64,000 nt of DNA from Gymnorhina tibicen (GCA_013399875.1 VXAZ01009672.1:434001-498000); one strand, 5' to 3'. Positions 14,101 to 25,710 are shown, counted from the first letter of the stretch. A program made the numbers and translations. The notes: generated by a model from the letters alone, not told the origin.

Positions 14101-17100
14101 ACAGAAACAAACCAGGGTTTGAGAAGACAGCACTTTTTCATTAAAACCTTATATCATTTTTATGCTTACTAGTTTGGAGAACTGCTTCAAACTTCTCTTA
14201 AATCCTCTTCTTTACGTATTAGCAAAATACTGGCTACAGCTAAACATCTGGCTGCTAAACCAGGATTTCTCAGAAGAATTTAAGTGTGTGGAGGGTAGCA
14301 TGGAAGACTTATTTACAAGCCTTGAAGGCTGGTTAGAATGGGTTCCTTCCCTCCCCTCCCAGTAAAGGAACTCCACTGAGGGGGGTAATATTTTGCACTA
14401 CATATACTTCTCCTTCATGTACCAAAGTAAACTTTGTGAAACTGGGACCAGTTGTAGTTGTGTGGCGTTGGGTTTTCTCTTTCTCTGTAATGCAAATGTC
14501 TTTTCGCACCGTTCTTGCTGTCGGATCTGCTTAATTTTTATGAGCTTTCATTACGGACATCTGGTCATGGTAATACGTAACACTTATAAAGCTGGTGAAG
14601 GATCAGACGCCAGGACTTACACACTCAGAGATCTGGATTTGTCTTCTCTATTGTATGCACATTTTCCTTAGAACAGAAACACCACAGAGAAATATCATTA
14701 ATCATCAAACAGCAGTAAGAAGTGGCATAAGAAAGTTTTGCAACAGGATACATACCCAAAATTATACATTACTTTCTTTTGGAATGGTTTTTAAAAAATT
14801 ATTTCAATATGACTGCATAAAACAACATAATTTTAACAGGTTTTTGTTGGCTTACAGTTTGTATAACATTTGTAAAATGCTCTTTCTCTAGTTACATACT
14901 GGTGTTATGGTCTTGTGATTATTGAACTGCGTTAGAAGTATGAAGTGTATGCCAAAAAAATCAATGAATTCTTGGCCTGTACAATTCATGAGGGAACATT
15001 CAGTTGTTATTTAGGATATCCTGCCCCCACCTCAAATCGTGGAATTCCTGCATCATAAGGGGTTTACAAAGAAGGCTCTATTTGTGGCTCATTCTAGCAG
15101 AAGCTGGAGAAGTGGTGTATGTTTTTATCATTTGTATGGTGCGTGTTATCCCATGTGGCTTAACGATGCTCCATGAAACGTGTAAGTTGAACAGTTCCTG
15201 GCAGAATGCTTCTTAAAAAAAAAAAAAAAAAGCCAAGCCAGCCTGATGTTAGATTTTTCCTGCAGAATAAATCTAATCATTGCAATCAAACTTTCTGTCT
15301 CACAGTTGAAAAAAAGGAATCTCTCTTATCCCTACCCCATTCTCTGTTATCCCTCCAGTTCCCAATCTCCTGGTTGTGAAAGAGATGATCAAGCGGCTGC
15401 AGGAGCTGCGCCACACCGAGCAGGTGCAGAGAGCCTACGCTCTGAACTGTGGGGAAGGCGCCACCGTCAGCTACGAGATCCAGATCCGTGTGCTGCGGGA
15501 ATTCGGGCTTTCTGATGCTGCTGCTGAGCTCCTGCAGGTAGGAAGAGTGGCTGTGCAAGACCTTGAAGGGACTTGATTGTGTACTCTGCAATAGGAGTAC
15601 TTGCTGCATACACGTGCAGGCACACAAGTGCTTTGAAATGCCTGTGTTGACTATCCAGGTGCAAATGCCAGTTGCATTTGATGTATGTGATTTCATAAAC
15701 CTGTAAGTGCCTTGTATAAATAGTTTTCTAAAGAGTCATTGCCATTCAGGAGGCTCTTATTGACACAGATTTTGGGGACAAAATAGAACTGCTAAAGAGA
15801 GAGTTGATGAGAGCAGTAGAACCATAACTTGAAACCTAGATTATTATTTATTCTTAAATCAAAGAGGAGAAAAAGTGGTAACTAATATTGTAGATCTGCA
15901 CAATACATGTCAGGACTGGGAAACTGAAAATACCTCTTTGTTTATACACTGGTGCTAAAGTAAATGGATTCGTTGGTCAGCTTACAGTGAATCTGATGCT
16001 TCTTATTTGAAAAAAAAAATCTATTTTGCATGGTTGTTGTAGTCATCTTGAGTGTTGGCGAGCTTGTAGGTAGCACAACCAGGCAGTTGCAGTACTGGCA
16101 CGTTTCTGAGAGTTGGTTTGGGAGATTTTTCTGGGTGGCTTCCTACTTTGTCTCATTACATGCTGGGTTTTTTACCTTTGCAGAATCCTCACAAATTCTT
16201 TCCTGATGAGCGCTTTGGGGATGAAAGCCCACTGCTGACAGTGAGACAGTCTGGACGATGTCGTGTCAACAGCACTCCCACTGCAGAAACCATGTTTACA
16301 GAACTGGACTCTTTCGTGGCCTTCCATCCACCATTGCCCCCTCCTCCACCTCCGTACCACCCACCAGCAACTCCTATTCATAACCAGTTCAAAGTGGGCT
16401 GGAAACAAAGGGTGCCAAGTCAACATCCCTCCCGTTCCTTTTCTTACCCGTGTAACCACTCGCTGTTCCACTCGCGGACGGCCCCCAAGGCTGCGCCGCC
16501 TGTGTACCTGCCCAGCGTGAAGGCAGCGCCTCCCGACTGCACCAACACTGCGGCCCTGGGCCGGCAAACGGTGGCGGCGGCAGCAGCAGTGATGGCAGCT
16601 GAGAAACAAGTAGTAAGTATTGGGATTTCTCCTCTTTCACCTATTTCTGGCCGCTCAAAGTACCTCATCAAAGGAGCTGGAGAGAATTATTGTGGTGAAG
16701 TAACCTGGCTTTGTTAAACAAAAAGAGCATCTTTATCAGTTAGGAGAAGGTTTTTCTACTGAACTGTCTGTCAGCATTCTTTATCCCAAAGGCATGCCCT
16801 AATCCCTGGGAGAATGAACATTCCAGGGGCAGGAGCACTGTTGGAGGGGCAAATGGCAAACTCAGGAATCTTCTGAAATCATAGAAGCACAGAATGTCCT
16901 GAGTTGGAAGGGACCCACAGGGTCTGTTCCAGTGCCCACCTACCCTCTGGGTGAAGAACCTTTTTCTAATATCCAACCTAAATCTCCCCTGACACAGCTT
17001 CAGGCCATTCCCTCAGTCCTGTCACTGGTCACAAGAGATCAGTGCCTGCCCCTCCTCTCCCCCTCACAGGAAGTTGTAACTGCAGTGGGGTCTCCCCTCA

Positions 17101-19435
17101 GTCTCCTCCAGGCTGAACCGACCAAGTGCCCTCAGCCACCCCTTGTGTGGCAAATGCAGTTTACACTAAATGTAGTTTACACAAATGTAGCTCTACACTA
17201 AAACAAAGCATAAGCCAACTTCAGTAGTGGACTGCACACTGTAATTCACAGGTAGAAGTAGCACGGATATTTTGGCTATTCACAGGTAAGTAGTCTGAAG
17301 TAAACAGGTTGCCTTTATACACATGTGAACAATGTGAAAACTTTACAGCTGAGAAATACTTCAAAAGGAATTGGCAAGCAGAAAATGGTAATTTCTGATA
17401 CAAAGGGGTTTGTTACATCATTTTAAAGCAGTCATTATAGTTGCTGAACTACAATATGATGCAATAAAAACAGTGAAATCTAAGATACGCAGTAAAGACA
17501 GCTTTGTGAAGTACAGGAAGTGCTAAATGAAGAATTTGGTAATTTATTTCTGCAGTGAAAAAGTTGTCAGTGTATAGTTGTGGCACTTTAGATGCAGATT
17601 TGAGCATTGAGTTCTGATTGGAAAAATGGATTTTATTTTCTTCCCATTAGCAATTGTCTTAAATATATTGCACTTCTTTTTCTATTTTAGAATAAAATAT
17701 ATAACTTCACATTAGAAATGTGTGCCATTGTTTGTTCAAAGGTGGGGTTTGTAGCATGTCACTCTCCTTTGATCAATACTGACTTCCCTAAGGAAATTAT
17801 ATAGTAACCTTTTTCATATCAGAAATATTTCTGCTGGAATATGTCTATAAATAATGCAAGGGGGAGCATAGGCTTAATATAGGTGATATTTTTGTTCTGT
17901 ATTCTTTCTGCAGTTTGTGAGTTACTGTTAATCAATGATTACTAAAGTTGCTTTCATGAGAAATGATAAATGTAAGTAGGAATTCTCACTCTTCTGTCTG
18001 GAAGGCTGTAATATGAGCAGTTCTGCACTGAAGCAAGCATGGGGTAGGTGGAGAAGAATGCCACCCAACAGCTTGCACGTACTCTGTAGATCTAGTCAGC
18101 CCTGTGACTGATGCTCCCCCAAGCCGTGAGGCTGTCCTGCACACATGTGGGTGCCTGGAGTTTACTTACGTTAAAATGGGGAATGCAAGCGGAAGGGTTT
18201 TGTCTGTAGTGATGACACGTGTGTGTCCTGGCTTCCCCGCACTGGAACTGTGTGCTGTGACAAACCATTTGCTGGGCTCTGCACCGAGTACCTTGTTTGG
18301 TTTGATAATTTTAAGTGGCTGAAAGCAGGCCTGCCTTTAAGAAGTTCAGCAGTACAGTGTCCTTTGCTGCATGTTCAAGGCAAGATGAATTTAAGAGGAG
18401 CTGTAATTGTGACACAGCAGCTTCATGAAGGAAAGAAGCAGGAAGGTGAAGGTTGCTGGATAGATGTGTTCTTTAAACAGTGCAGGAAACTTGCAGACTG
18501 AAGTTGGCAAGACAAAAGTAAATTAAGAAATTGCCATTTTGAGTTAAAAAACATCCTAAATACAGTTTGCGTTTAGCTTTTGTCTTTGTTTCCATGGACC
18601 AATTTCTTTTCTTTTCCAGTGTACTCAGCCCTTGCTAAATGAACTGATGCCAGACATCGCCATGGGTGTGTCAGCAATGTCTTTGAAAGACAGAAGATTA
18701 CCAGAGCTCACGGTGGACACGGAGCTAAGCCAGGCAGTTACAGAGGGAGGGCCTGGCCCGCCCCAGCACATTTCATGCATGCAGAACAGACACATGCCTA
18801 CTGCTCGGAAAAAACATGCAATAGAGCAAAAAATAGATGCTCGAGAAAATCCGCAGGAATATCCTGACTTCTATGACTTCTCCAATGCTGCATGCAGACC
18901 CTCTACTCCAGCACCCAACAGGCACAGTCCTTCACCTTCACAAGGCATTTATTTTGGCCCAGATTTGTACAGCCACAATAAGGCATCACCAAGTGGCTTA
19001 AAGTCAGCCTATCTACCTTCCCAGATATCTCCTAAAAAGCAAGAGGATTCTAGGAGGGAATACCTGCTCTCGCAAGATGGGCATCAACACAGGCAAAAGA
19101 ATGAGCCAATACACCTCGATGTCTTAGAACAACCTCCCCAGCGACTGGACTTGGCCCTGGCTACCCAGGAAAATGCTGGCAATGGCCCTGTTCACGTCAG
19201 GGGAAGAACAAAAATGGAAACGGATTTAACCTATGGGCTAACCTCCAACAGACCTTCACTCTCTGCCTACAACTCTGACATGCCAGAAGAGAGACCCAGT
19301 AGGAGACTGGCAGATGATGAGCCATTGGAACATGGAGCACAGAGAAATGCAGATTTGGAAAGGGAAGATGGAGTAAGCAGAGGAAGGAGGTCTCCAAACA
19401 AACCAGACTTCCTGTACAAAAAATCTGCCCTATGA
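4942..19435 (+). CDS. BTBD7: BTBD7, BTB/POZ domain-containing protein 7 (C-terminal two thirds, 8 exons)
   Basis: The eight exons join to an open frame of about 734 codons matching the C-terminal part of vertebrate BTBD7 (about 1,130 aa). The two BTB domains and the start codon lie upstream of the window. Exons are 4942-5150, 6522-6597, 9319-9479, 9800-9943, 11788-11977, 15359-15537, 16184-16612 and 18620-19435; all junctions are GT/AG and phases agree. The first three exons carry the BACK-type helical region (begins CEDIIAES, contains KWVHRQALHFLCEEF). A conserved middle region follows, then a proline tract (PPLPPPPPPYHPP) and an alanine run in the seventh exon. The tail is long and probably disordered, ending DFLYKKSAL. 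Family knowledge: BTBD7 promotes epithelial cleft formation and branching and lowers E-cadherin. No frameshift or internal stop is seen. Identity is very secure; only the N-terminal portion is unseen. Confidence 0.97.
6522..6597 (+). CDS. BTBD7: BTBD7 exon, ASEQDILKYLIKWGEH
   Basis: This 76-bp exon has acceptor TTTCTACAG and donor GTGAGG at 6598. It encodes ASEQDILKYLIKWGEH followed by QLMKRIADR and the first base of a glutamate codon. It is too short to stand out as an open frame alone; the call rests on in-phase joining to its neighbours. Confidence 0.96.
6785..7130 (+). mobile_element. CR1 LINE 3' fragment (sense)
   Basis: The sequence follows the avian CR1 3' region: 'ttgtttagcctgaagaag', then 'ggcttggaggggatctta', 'cacaggttgccca', 'cttggaggtattca' and 'aggtcctttcaacttctatg' near the 3' end. 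It lies in the BTBD7 intron between 6597 and 9319. The copy is diverged and 5' truncated. Confidence 0.88.
8528..9057 (-). mobile_element. Solo LTR of an endogenous retrovirus, antisense to BTBD7
   Basis: Read on the minus strand, the segment has LTR order. A pyrimidine-rich U3-like region is followed by a TATA box CATATATAA (plus 8807-8815). About 65 bp further is AATAAA (plus 8738-8743), then a GT/C-rich U5-like region with an alternating TG/CA stretch. No gag, pol or env frame is adjacent, so this is a recombined solo LTR. The ends are approximate: TG at 8528 is a guess for one terminus, and no target-site duplication could be confirmed. The other end abuts a CR1 3' end near 9061. Confidence 0.62.
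9061..9165 (-). mobile_element. CR1 LINE 3' end (antisense)
   Basis: The typical reverse complement of a CR1 3' end: 'tcatagaatcatttaggttgg' style start, then 'aaaagacctccaggatcatggagtccaacc' and 'accatgtcaactagaccatagcac'. About 105 bp. It directly follows the LTR-like segment inside a BTBD7 intron. Confidence 0.92.
9319..9479 (+). CDS. BTBD7: BTBD7 exon, EPNLLSGTAHSVNK
   Basis: Acceptor CCCACAG, donor GTAAGT at 9480. The translation begins (E)PNLLSGTAHSVNKRGVKR and ends NSEVLSDA. The downstream methionine opens the next exon. Confidence 0.96.
9800..9943 (+). CDS. BTBD7: BTBD7 exon, MKRGLISTPPSDM
   Basis: This 48-codon, phase-0 exon has acceptor TTCTTAAAG and donor GTAATA at 9944. The translation runs MKRGLISTPPSDMLP to RLFSPYVEEAK. 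The opening ATG is an internal methionine, not a start. Confidence 0.96.
9944..11787 (+). other. BTBD7: BTBD7 intron
   Basis: Apart from the repeat candidate at 10085-10380, this intron is AT-rich with no other element or exon recognised. ORFs at 10532-10753 and around 11590-11780 are chance frames; the latter overlap the following exon. Confidence 0.7.
10085..10380. repeat. Probable old interspersed repeat with imperfect hairpin
   Basis: A sharp compositional switch within a BTBD7 intron. An AT-rich, methionine/phenylalanine-like 'aaatttc' region contains an imperfect 13-bp stem (10125-10137 with 10143-10155, 12 of 13 paired). A GC-rich part with 'ggcccagctcctcggcagccctcctggcagg' type sequence follows. 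This layout resembles old sauropsid repeats I have seen, but I cannot name the family. Confidence 0.4.
11788..11977 (+). CDS. BTBD7: BTBD7 exon, SVLDEMMVEQTDLVR
   Basis: Acceptor GTCGTTGCAG, donor GTAAGC at 11978. Encodes SVLDEMMVEQTDLVRL to PPSVIANEIP (63 codons plus one base). Confidence 0.96.
11978..15358 (+). other. BTBD7: BTBD7 intron
   Basis: This 3.4-kb intron has no exon or recognisable mobile element. A 17-bp poly(A) run lies near 15215-15231 and a shorter A-rich run near 14084-14107. A GC-richer patch at about 13680-13880 has open frames on both strands but no family match. Confidence 0.65.
15359..15537 (+). CDS. BTBD7: BTBD7 exon, VPNLLVVKEMIKRLQEL
   Basis: Acceptor CCCTCCAG, donor GTAGGA at 15538. 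Encodes PNLLVVKEMIKRLQEL to LREFGLSDAAAELLQ (59 codons after the split valine). Confidence 0.96.
16184..16612 (+). CDS. BTBD7: BTBD7 exon with proline and alanine tracts
   Basis: A 143-codon, phase-0 exon with acceptor CCTTTGCAG and donor GTAAGT at 16613. It begins NPHKFFPDERFGDESP, carries PPLPPPPPPYHPPATP and SRSFSYPCNHSLFHSR, and ends in a short alanine run before EKQV. The last codon is GTA, so GTAGTAAGT offers two overlapping donor-like GTs. The phase-preserving one is at 16613. Confidence 0.95.
16613..18619 (+). other. BTBD7: BTBD7 last intron
   Basis: This 2-kb intron contains one antisense CR1 fragment (16877-17143) and a short 'gtttacac(t/a)aa' repetition just after it (about 17158-17200). 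Nothing else was recognised. Confidence 0.7.
16877..17143 (-). mobile_element. CR1 LINE 3' fragment (antisense)
   Basis: Reverse complement of the CR1 3' region: 'atcatagaagcacagaatgt', 'gagttggaagggacccacag', 'gtgaagaacctttttctaatatcc', then 'cagtctcctccaggctgaacc'. About 265 bp, moderately diverged. Confidence 0.92.
18620..19435 (+). CDS. BTBD7: BTBD7 terminal coding exon
   Basis: Acceptor TTTTCCAG precedes 18620. The exon reads CTQPLLNELMPDIAMG to the C-terminus RSPNKPDFLYKKSAL with TGA at 19433-19435. It contains the conserved block ENPQEYPDFYDFSNAACRPS. The sequence is rich in Ser, Pro, Arg and acidic residues and is likely disordered. Confidence 0.97.
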   Translation, partial: CTQPLLNELMPDIAMGVSAMSLKDRRLPELTVDTELSQAVTEGGPGPPQHISCMQNRHMPTARKKHAIEQKIDARENPQEYPDFYDFSNAACRPSTPAPNRHSPSPSQGIYFGPDLYSHNKASPSGLKSAYLPSQISPKKQEDSRREYLLSQDGHQHRQKNEPIHLDVLEQPPQRLDLALATQENAGNGPVHVRGRTKMETDLTYGLTSNRPSLSAYNSDMPEERPSRRLADDEPLEHGAQRNADLEREDGVSRGRRSPNKPDFLYKKSAL

Positions 19436-22400
19436 AAGCAACCTCCACTATTTCTCTGTGCCTAAGAGTTGTAAACATCCCATTCCTTGCAACTTTTGGC
19501 CTGACTTCTGTCAGAGAAATTCTTTCATGCCAGCAGAAAAATTCAGCTTTGCTCACTTCTTTTGTACATACATTGCTTCATTAGAGACAGCATGTTATCA
19601 GTTTGGTTTTAATGCTGCTTCTGGTTTTATTTTGTTGCAATTTTTTTTGGAGCAGATTTAATTAAGCCTTTTAAAAAAACAGAAACTGGTACCTTTTTTC
19701 TACAACCTGGTAGCCTTTTGCACCTGTACATCTATTTTAGTGTATTAGTTTTGTACTAATATGTTAAACTTTAATGTCACATTTAAAGGACTGTATTTTC
19801 ATACTTTTGCATTTACCCTTTCACATGCTGATTCCCTATGTGCATTGGGTTGCACATTATGAAATGTATTTTCTTATGAGATAATAACAATGCATTTATT
19901 TTTTAATTATAGGAATTCCAAAGAACAGCACATCAGAAAAACCTACATTTTTAGTTAAATTTTTTTTTGTTTGTTTGGATCTGAAATCTTCCTGATTTTT
20001 ACGACTATGGCAAGAATCCAGTCTAATATTTTGTTTGAAAAGTTCTGGCAGCTGGTCTTATGTTTATATAGATAGCAAACCCACTTCAAGAATTATATTT
20101 GGAATTTTAAGAATCCACAGGGATATTTAGGAATCCCAATTCCTGTGAAATTCACTGGAATATGACAGTTTGAGTCTGTTTAGTTCTGTTTTGGCTGTGA
20201 CCATGGAGGACTCCATGATCACCTAGAAGCACTTACTAGACAGACTAGAATTGTTGATTTGCCCATTCAGAAATAAATACTGTAAAAATTATACTGATTA
20301 CTTGTTCTTCCAGCTGCTCATCCGTGGGTAAGCGAAGACCAGATGAGCGGATTCCTGCTAACTCGTGGAGTGTCAGGAAGACGAGGCATAGAACCTTCGC
20401 TGTTGCCTGAACACGTGGGAGGGTCCCCTCCCCAGCGGTGCCGAGGTGACAGCCCATGGCCTTGCTTTCTCCTGCCTGTGGTTACAAAAGGGCTCCACTC
20501 TCAGTGATGTCGCTCAGTGTTCCTTACTGGCACCACGTGGCGCTGGCTCCACAGGTGCAGCTGTTCCGTGAGCAGAATCCAAGTGAAGAGTCACTGCTTG
20601 AGCACCACCACGTGTGAAGCTTTGGCACTCTGAAATTACGCCTCCATTGCCCGATTTTGCTTTTTGAAAGCACAGAAATGAGATTCCCCTGTTAACAGGA
20701 TGTGAGGAGGGAAGGATGCTGATCTGGGCTGGCTGCTGCACTGGGGCGGGGTTCAGCAGAGCACCAGGGGAAGGGTTACAGTTATGAAGCGCATCCTTAA
20801 TACTCATTGTGCAGTTTTAACAACAAATTCATTGCATTCAGGATAGGGGTCTGATGCCACTGCAGAGTAGTGATTGGTGGTAAAGTCCTGTTTGGGGGTG
20901 GTTAAATGCAGTTTCTATAATGAGTTTCCCTGTAGTAGAAAACTATAGTCCCGGGTGTGACCTAAGGACTGCTTTAAGGTTAGGTTGAATTGTTTCCTGC
21001 AGCTCAAAGTGCTTAATACTGTTTAACAGAAATCTTGCTGCAACTTTTGGTTTTAGTTGGTGGCAGATTCTTACCTAATGTGTTTCATTGAAGTGTGCAG
21101 GGCCTGGTAACAACACAGTGCTACTGAAATATATTGAATACTGCATTTCCAAACTACCAAATAGCTTCTAGATAAATGAAGATGTGGATCTTTGAACCAG
21201 TAAACCCTGTGTCTCCTGCAGACACATATATAGACCTGCTTCCGTGGTAGCTCTGCAGGTGCTCCTTTTGAGATGCAGCCATGGAAAGCATGGTGTAGGA
21301 CTGGAGCAGAAACTTGGTTAAACTCCGCAGGTGATGTGTCTTGTGGGTGAGGGGAGGTTTGTTGTTTTTTTTTTTTCTTCTGTCAGCTTTTTGAATCTTG
21401 TTTTTTGCCCACAGTCAAGGCACTGGGTGGTCCTGGCTTCATCACCCATCTGTGGGATTTCCACGGGACTGCGGTGTAGAACATTGTTAAATGCAAGAAG
21501 GTGTCGGTGGGGGGATGGTGCTGCTGCAGGGTAGGGGGCTGAGGCTCACTGTGTTTCTTCTGAAGATTTGAGCATGGTGCTGTCTGACTGCATAGCTCTA
21601 ACCGCACACGAGGGTCTCATCCTCACCAGCATGAGACCAGCTCACTAGAACCAGTAACTTCAGTCACACACAAGAACCCTGAAACTCCCTGGACTTGCAT
21701 CATGTGTGTGTGGGCAGCTTAATTACTAAAAAGTTACAGCTGTTCTCAGAAGACTGATTATTCTCAGTATTTTTACCTAAAACTGATAGATGTACTTCAG
21801 GAAAACTATTTTACTTACCATAGTTTGATGTGGCACGGTGTACCTGGACAGAGGTGGGACTGAGATCTACAGATAGAACTTTAAACCTTGAAATTTAGGT
21901 GGGGTGTGGCTGATGAAGATGAGACGTTTTGAGGTTATGGTTTGAGGAAAATCATGAAGTGCTTTGCTTTGGAATAAGCTGGTGAGAAATGCCTCTGAGG
22001 AGGACATGTCTGCATTTTAGAATACAAAATTGCTTCTGAAGTCTTAGGAACTGAGCAGTATTAAAGAAAGAATGAATAAAGTGTTTAAAAGTAGATGCAG
22101 AATGAAAGACAAGTCCTTCTGAGGTCAAAAAGACAATCAGGCCATGTAGACAATCTGTGTTTTCACTTGTATACTTTGAATTGGGAAGAAAATGGCAGCT
22201 AATGGCAGCTGGTTTGAAGTGGAAAATAAGGATTCCTTGAATTACTGGAACTGTATTTTTGTACTCCAGAGCAGGATTTCCTACTTAGGATGTGCAGAGG
22301 GAGGGGCGAGACCATTTTTCATGGCAGCATTATTCAGAAGCCAGTGTTCATCCTACATCTCACTCGTGCACCACACGTACCTGTGCTACCTGCTACTCCT

Positions 22401-22924
22401 TCTTCTCTGTCTACTGAAACTTTGGTGCAGAAGCTCCTTGTTTACATGAAGCACTTTCTGATTAGGCTGGAAATTGACACCTTTTCCTCCTATAAATTTG
22501 ATGGAGATGACAGATCATTGACTATTTTGCTTGAGGATAGAGGTATAAACATCGTTTTCTTGAATGGGGGAGACTCATGCTCCTTGTTCTTATCAAAGAG
22601 AGAGCTTAGACTTGCATTTTGTGAGCAACATGCAAAAAGGTCTTATTCCCCTTTCCCCAAACCCAACTCCTCTTTTCCTTAATATATGGATGAATAACTT
22701 AATTCCTGAAACACATTCTTCCTTTGAAATGTTTTGTTGTTCCATGGAATTACTGTAGTTGTGTATTAGTAACTGCTGTGTTGATTGGCAGTTTCTTGTT
22801 GTATTTTTCCTGTTCTTAAGGATTTTCACTTACGAAAACTAAGGCTGTGGCCACCCGTACTTGTAAGCCTTGGGGTTTGGTCCTGGAATGTCCCAAATGT
22901 ACGTCTTAGGGGTTTCTTTGGTTT

Positions 22925-22952
22925 GGGTTTGGGGGGAGCCTAGGGGGTTGGG
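22925..22952 (+). promoter_or_regulatory. G-quadruplex motif in BTBD7 3'UTR
   Basis: Four G runs of 3, 6, 5 and 3 bases are separated by loops of 3, 6 and 2 bases (TTT, AGCCTA, TT), fitting the usual G3+N1-7 pattern. It is on the transcript's sense strand, so it could fold in RNA. Surrounding sequence to about 23010 is G/T-rich low complexity, so it may have no role. Confidence 0.5.
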
Positions 22953-23559
22953 TGTTTTGTTTGGGTTTTTGGTTTGGTTGTTTTGGTTGTTTTTCTGGGT
23001 TTTTTTTTGAAAAAAAAGAACACTAATGCTGTTTGAGGCACTGTTCTTCTAAGAATTTTATGCTTCTATAGTAGAGGTGCTGAGCCCTGCTGGATGCAGG
23101 GAACAGCTTAGATGGAAACTTGTAAAACCGCATTTGGGGTTTCTGTAATTAACTGTACTGCCAGAAGGCAGCCCTGCCCTCGGCAGCGTTACGGATTTGT
23201 TTCTTGTCCTTGTATTGTTACTGGTATAAAGTCAAGTGCCTTCAATGCTAAAGGCTCAGAAAACTTTCTTAAACTGACTTCATGTCCTATGCAAGTGTTT
23301 TTTCTACAACCTGCATAACCAGTACTTTGTAAAACTTGTTTACGCTTCAATTGTACATAGTGTTTTTTAAAAAAAAAATAGAATTTTTATTTAGGTACCT
23401 CCAAACTTGAATTCTAGTCTTGTGTGATGCATTGTAAAACAATACATTTCTCTTTTGAGTACCATTACAGTTGTAAAAAGGTTTTCACTGGTTCTATTTT
23501 TCTACTGTTGCTGAGAAGCATGTAACACTGACTTTATCCTACGTATAGTTGGCATTTCA

Positions 23560-23565
23560 AATAAA
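23560..23565 (+). terminator. BTBD7: BTBD7 distal poly(A) signal (AATAAA)
   Basis: A canonical AATAAA hexamer followed by TG/GT-rich sequence (TGGCTTGTATAGAATGTGG). It is the last good signal before GC-rich intergenic DNA begins. Confidence 0.7.
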
Positions 23566-25044
23566 TGGCTTGTATAGAATGTGGTTGTGTGGCTGCTTCC
23601 CCTGAGCTGCTGCTGCCTGGCTGCACCCATCCCCCTGCCCTGCTCACTCCTGTAGTGACCGGGGCTGGGGAAAGGCGCCCTTTAAGTGTAAGGACTCCTC
23701 AAACTGACAAGGTTTGTTCCTGCTGGGGAAAAAAGGTGCACAAAAATGCTGTGTGAACACCAAAGATCTGATATAAACCCATGTAAAGGAGGGATTTGAA
23801 ATTAGTCACTCTGATCAGGCAGTTATTAAAACTGAAAAGCATTTCGGTAAAGTAGTTCTGCGAGTTCTGGCTGGAGGCTAACTGACTTGAGGCCATGCCC
23901 TGTGAAAGGCAACAGGGCTGCTCAGAGCCGGGGGGTAGGGTGCAGCCCTGGGTCCCTGTTCATTTTCTCATCAGAGCAGCTGGACAGATGTGTTCAGTAC
24001 CCAGCATTCCCAGGTTGCAGTTTTCCTGCTGACTATTCCAGCTGACTGTTCAGTACATCTCTTTGACAGAAACCAGTGCCTCACTGCTTCAGAGCAATGA
24101 CTGAAGTTCAGAAGTGTCATCCAGCCACTCGCCTGGTCTCACTTTGATGTACGAGAGCAAAGTACTGCATGTTCCATCCTGACACAGAACTGTGTGGTCC
24201 TACATGTTAATTACTGACACCTTCCCTCCCACACCCAGGAAGATGAGTTCTAGGAGCTTCCTAAATTAGACAATTTTAACATTTTTTGTTACAGGCTTTC
24301 TGTCACTTTGCAACAGTGCTTCTAAGCCTGCTATCCTCAGAGGAGAGGATGTCTGATGTCTCTGCTAAGGCCAGGGTTAGGCATTGGAAAGGGGGACTGT
24401 TGGGGCTGCGTCCCTTGGGGTGAACCCTGCTTCAGTACAGGCTGATGCCAAGAATGGATAGTGCTCATGGTCAGTGCTGGCCCTGTGCTGTGCAACTGGA
24501 GCCACAGGAATTCCACATTTGAACTCTTCGCTCCTTCCACCACGCTGTATTTTCTCAAGCACAGCAAGGCTTGCGCTGGGCCATAAAGCATTTCTGTGTG
24601 CACTGGGGCCTTTCACTGCTTTTTTATTTCCTGGGGAAGACACAATTGCCCCCCCTCCCCCTTCAGTGAATTACAGAAACTGCAATACCGAGGAACCATG
24701 ACCCCATCCTGCTCTAAACTGTACTTGCCAGCAGGCTGCAATCCCTTGTTTCACACCTGCGTCAGGTAGAAACAAAGGTCTAGGAATCCTGGGCGTGACT
24801 GGGCCCCCACTATACACATTGGTGGCTTGGCTAACAGGTCATCACTGGGTTCCCTGTGTCAGCCTGGATCGTGGATGGAAACAAAACACTGCAGCAGCAC
24901 TGAGAAAAAACAAGACAGTACACGGTGACAGTTCTTTTAATTTTTTTATATTGTAGTTAGATGTGCAGTTACAACTCCTGTAACAGTTGCTACCAGAAAA
25001 AAGAGCATGTACAATACCCAGAGTTAAATTTAAAAGCAACTAGG

Positions 25045-25710
25045 AAAGGAACCTGGGGGTCGATGGCAAGTTGAACATGAGTCTGCAGTGCCCTGGCAGC
25101 CAGGAGGGCCAAGTGTGTCCTGGGGGCATCAGGCACACATCGCCAGCTGGGCAAGGGAGGGGATTGTCCCCTCTGCTCTGCACTGGGGTGGCCTCACCTC
25201 GAGTCCTGGGGGCAGTTCTGGGTGCCACAATATAAAATAGATACAGAACTGTTGGAGAGTGTCCAAAGGAGGGCCAGGAGGATGTTGAAAGGCCTTGAGG
25301 GGAAGCCATGAGGAGCAGCTGAGGTCACTTGGTCAGTTCAGCCTGGAGAAGAGGAGACTGAGGGGAGACCGCATTGCAGTTACAACTTACTGTGAGGGGA
25401 AGAGGAGGGGCAGATCCTGATCTCTTCACTCTCAAGACCAATGACAGGACTCGAGGAAAGGTATGAAACTGAGTCAGAGGAGGTTGAGGTTGGCTATCAG
25501 GGAAAGGTTTTTCACCCAGAGAGTGGTTGGGCATTGGAACAGGCTTACCAGGGAAGTGGTCACAGTTCCAAGCCTGCCTAAGTTCAAGAAGTGTTTGGAC
25601 AACGCTTTCAGGCACATGGTGTGACTCTTGGAGTGTCCTGTGCAGGGCAAGGAGTTGGATTCAATGATCCTGATGGGTCCCTTCCAACTCAGCATATTCT
25701 ATGTTCTATG
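25045..25710 (+). mobile_element. CR1 LINE 3' fragment (sense, about 665 bp)
   Basis: The longest CR1 copy in the window. Sense-strand landmarks are 'acctgggggtcgatggcaag', 'gttcagcctggagaagagga', 'gagaaaggtttttcacccag'-like sequence, 'ggagttggattcaatgatcc' and the terminal repeated 'attctatgttctatg' octamers at 25695-25710. It is 5' truncated, and remnants of the reverse transcriptase frame do not remain open. Confidence 0.94.

Larger units (their letters stand above)
19436..23590 (+). other. BTBD7: BTBD7 3' untranslated region
   Basis: About 4.1 kb of AT-rich sequence after the BTBD7 stop with no supportable ORF. The distal end is placed after AATAAA at 23560-23565. Earlier AATAAA hexamers at 20272-20277 and 22075-22080 could give shorter transcripts. 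It contains a G-rich tract at 22925-22952 and T/G-rich low-complexity sequence to about 23010. UTR length is inferred from the signals, not from transcripts. Confidence 0.7.

Noticed and set aside
16172..16609. 145-codon frame antisense to a BTBD7 exon
   Set aside because: A shadow of the proline- and alanine-rich coding exon on the plus strand.
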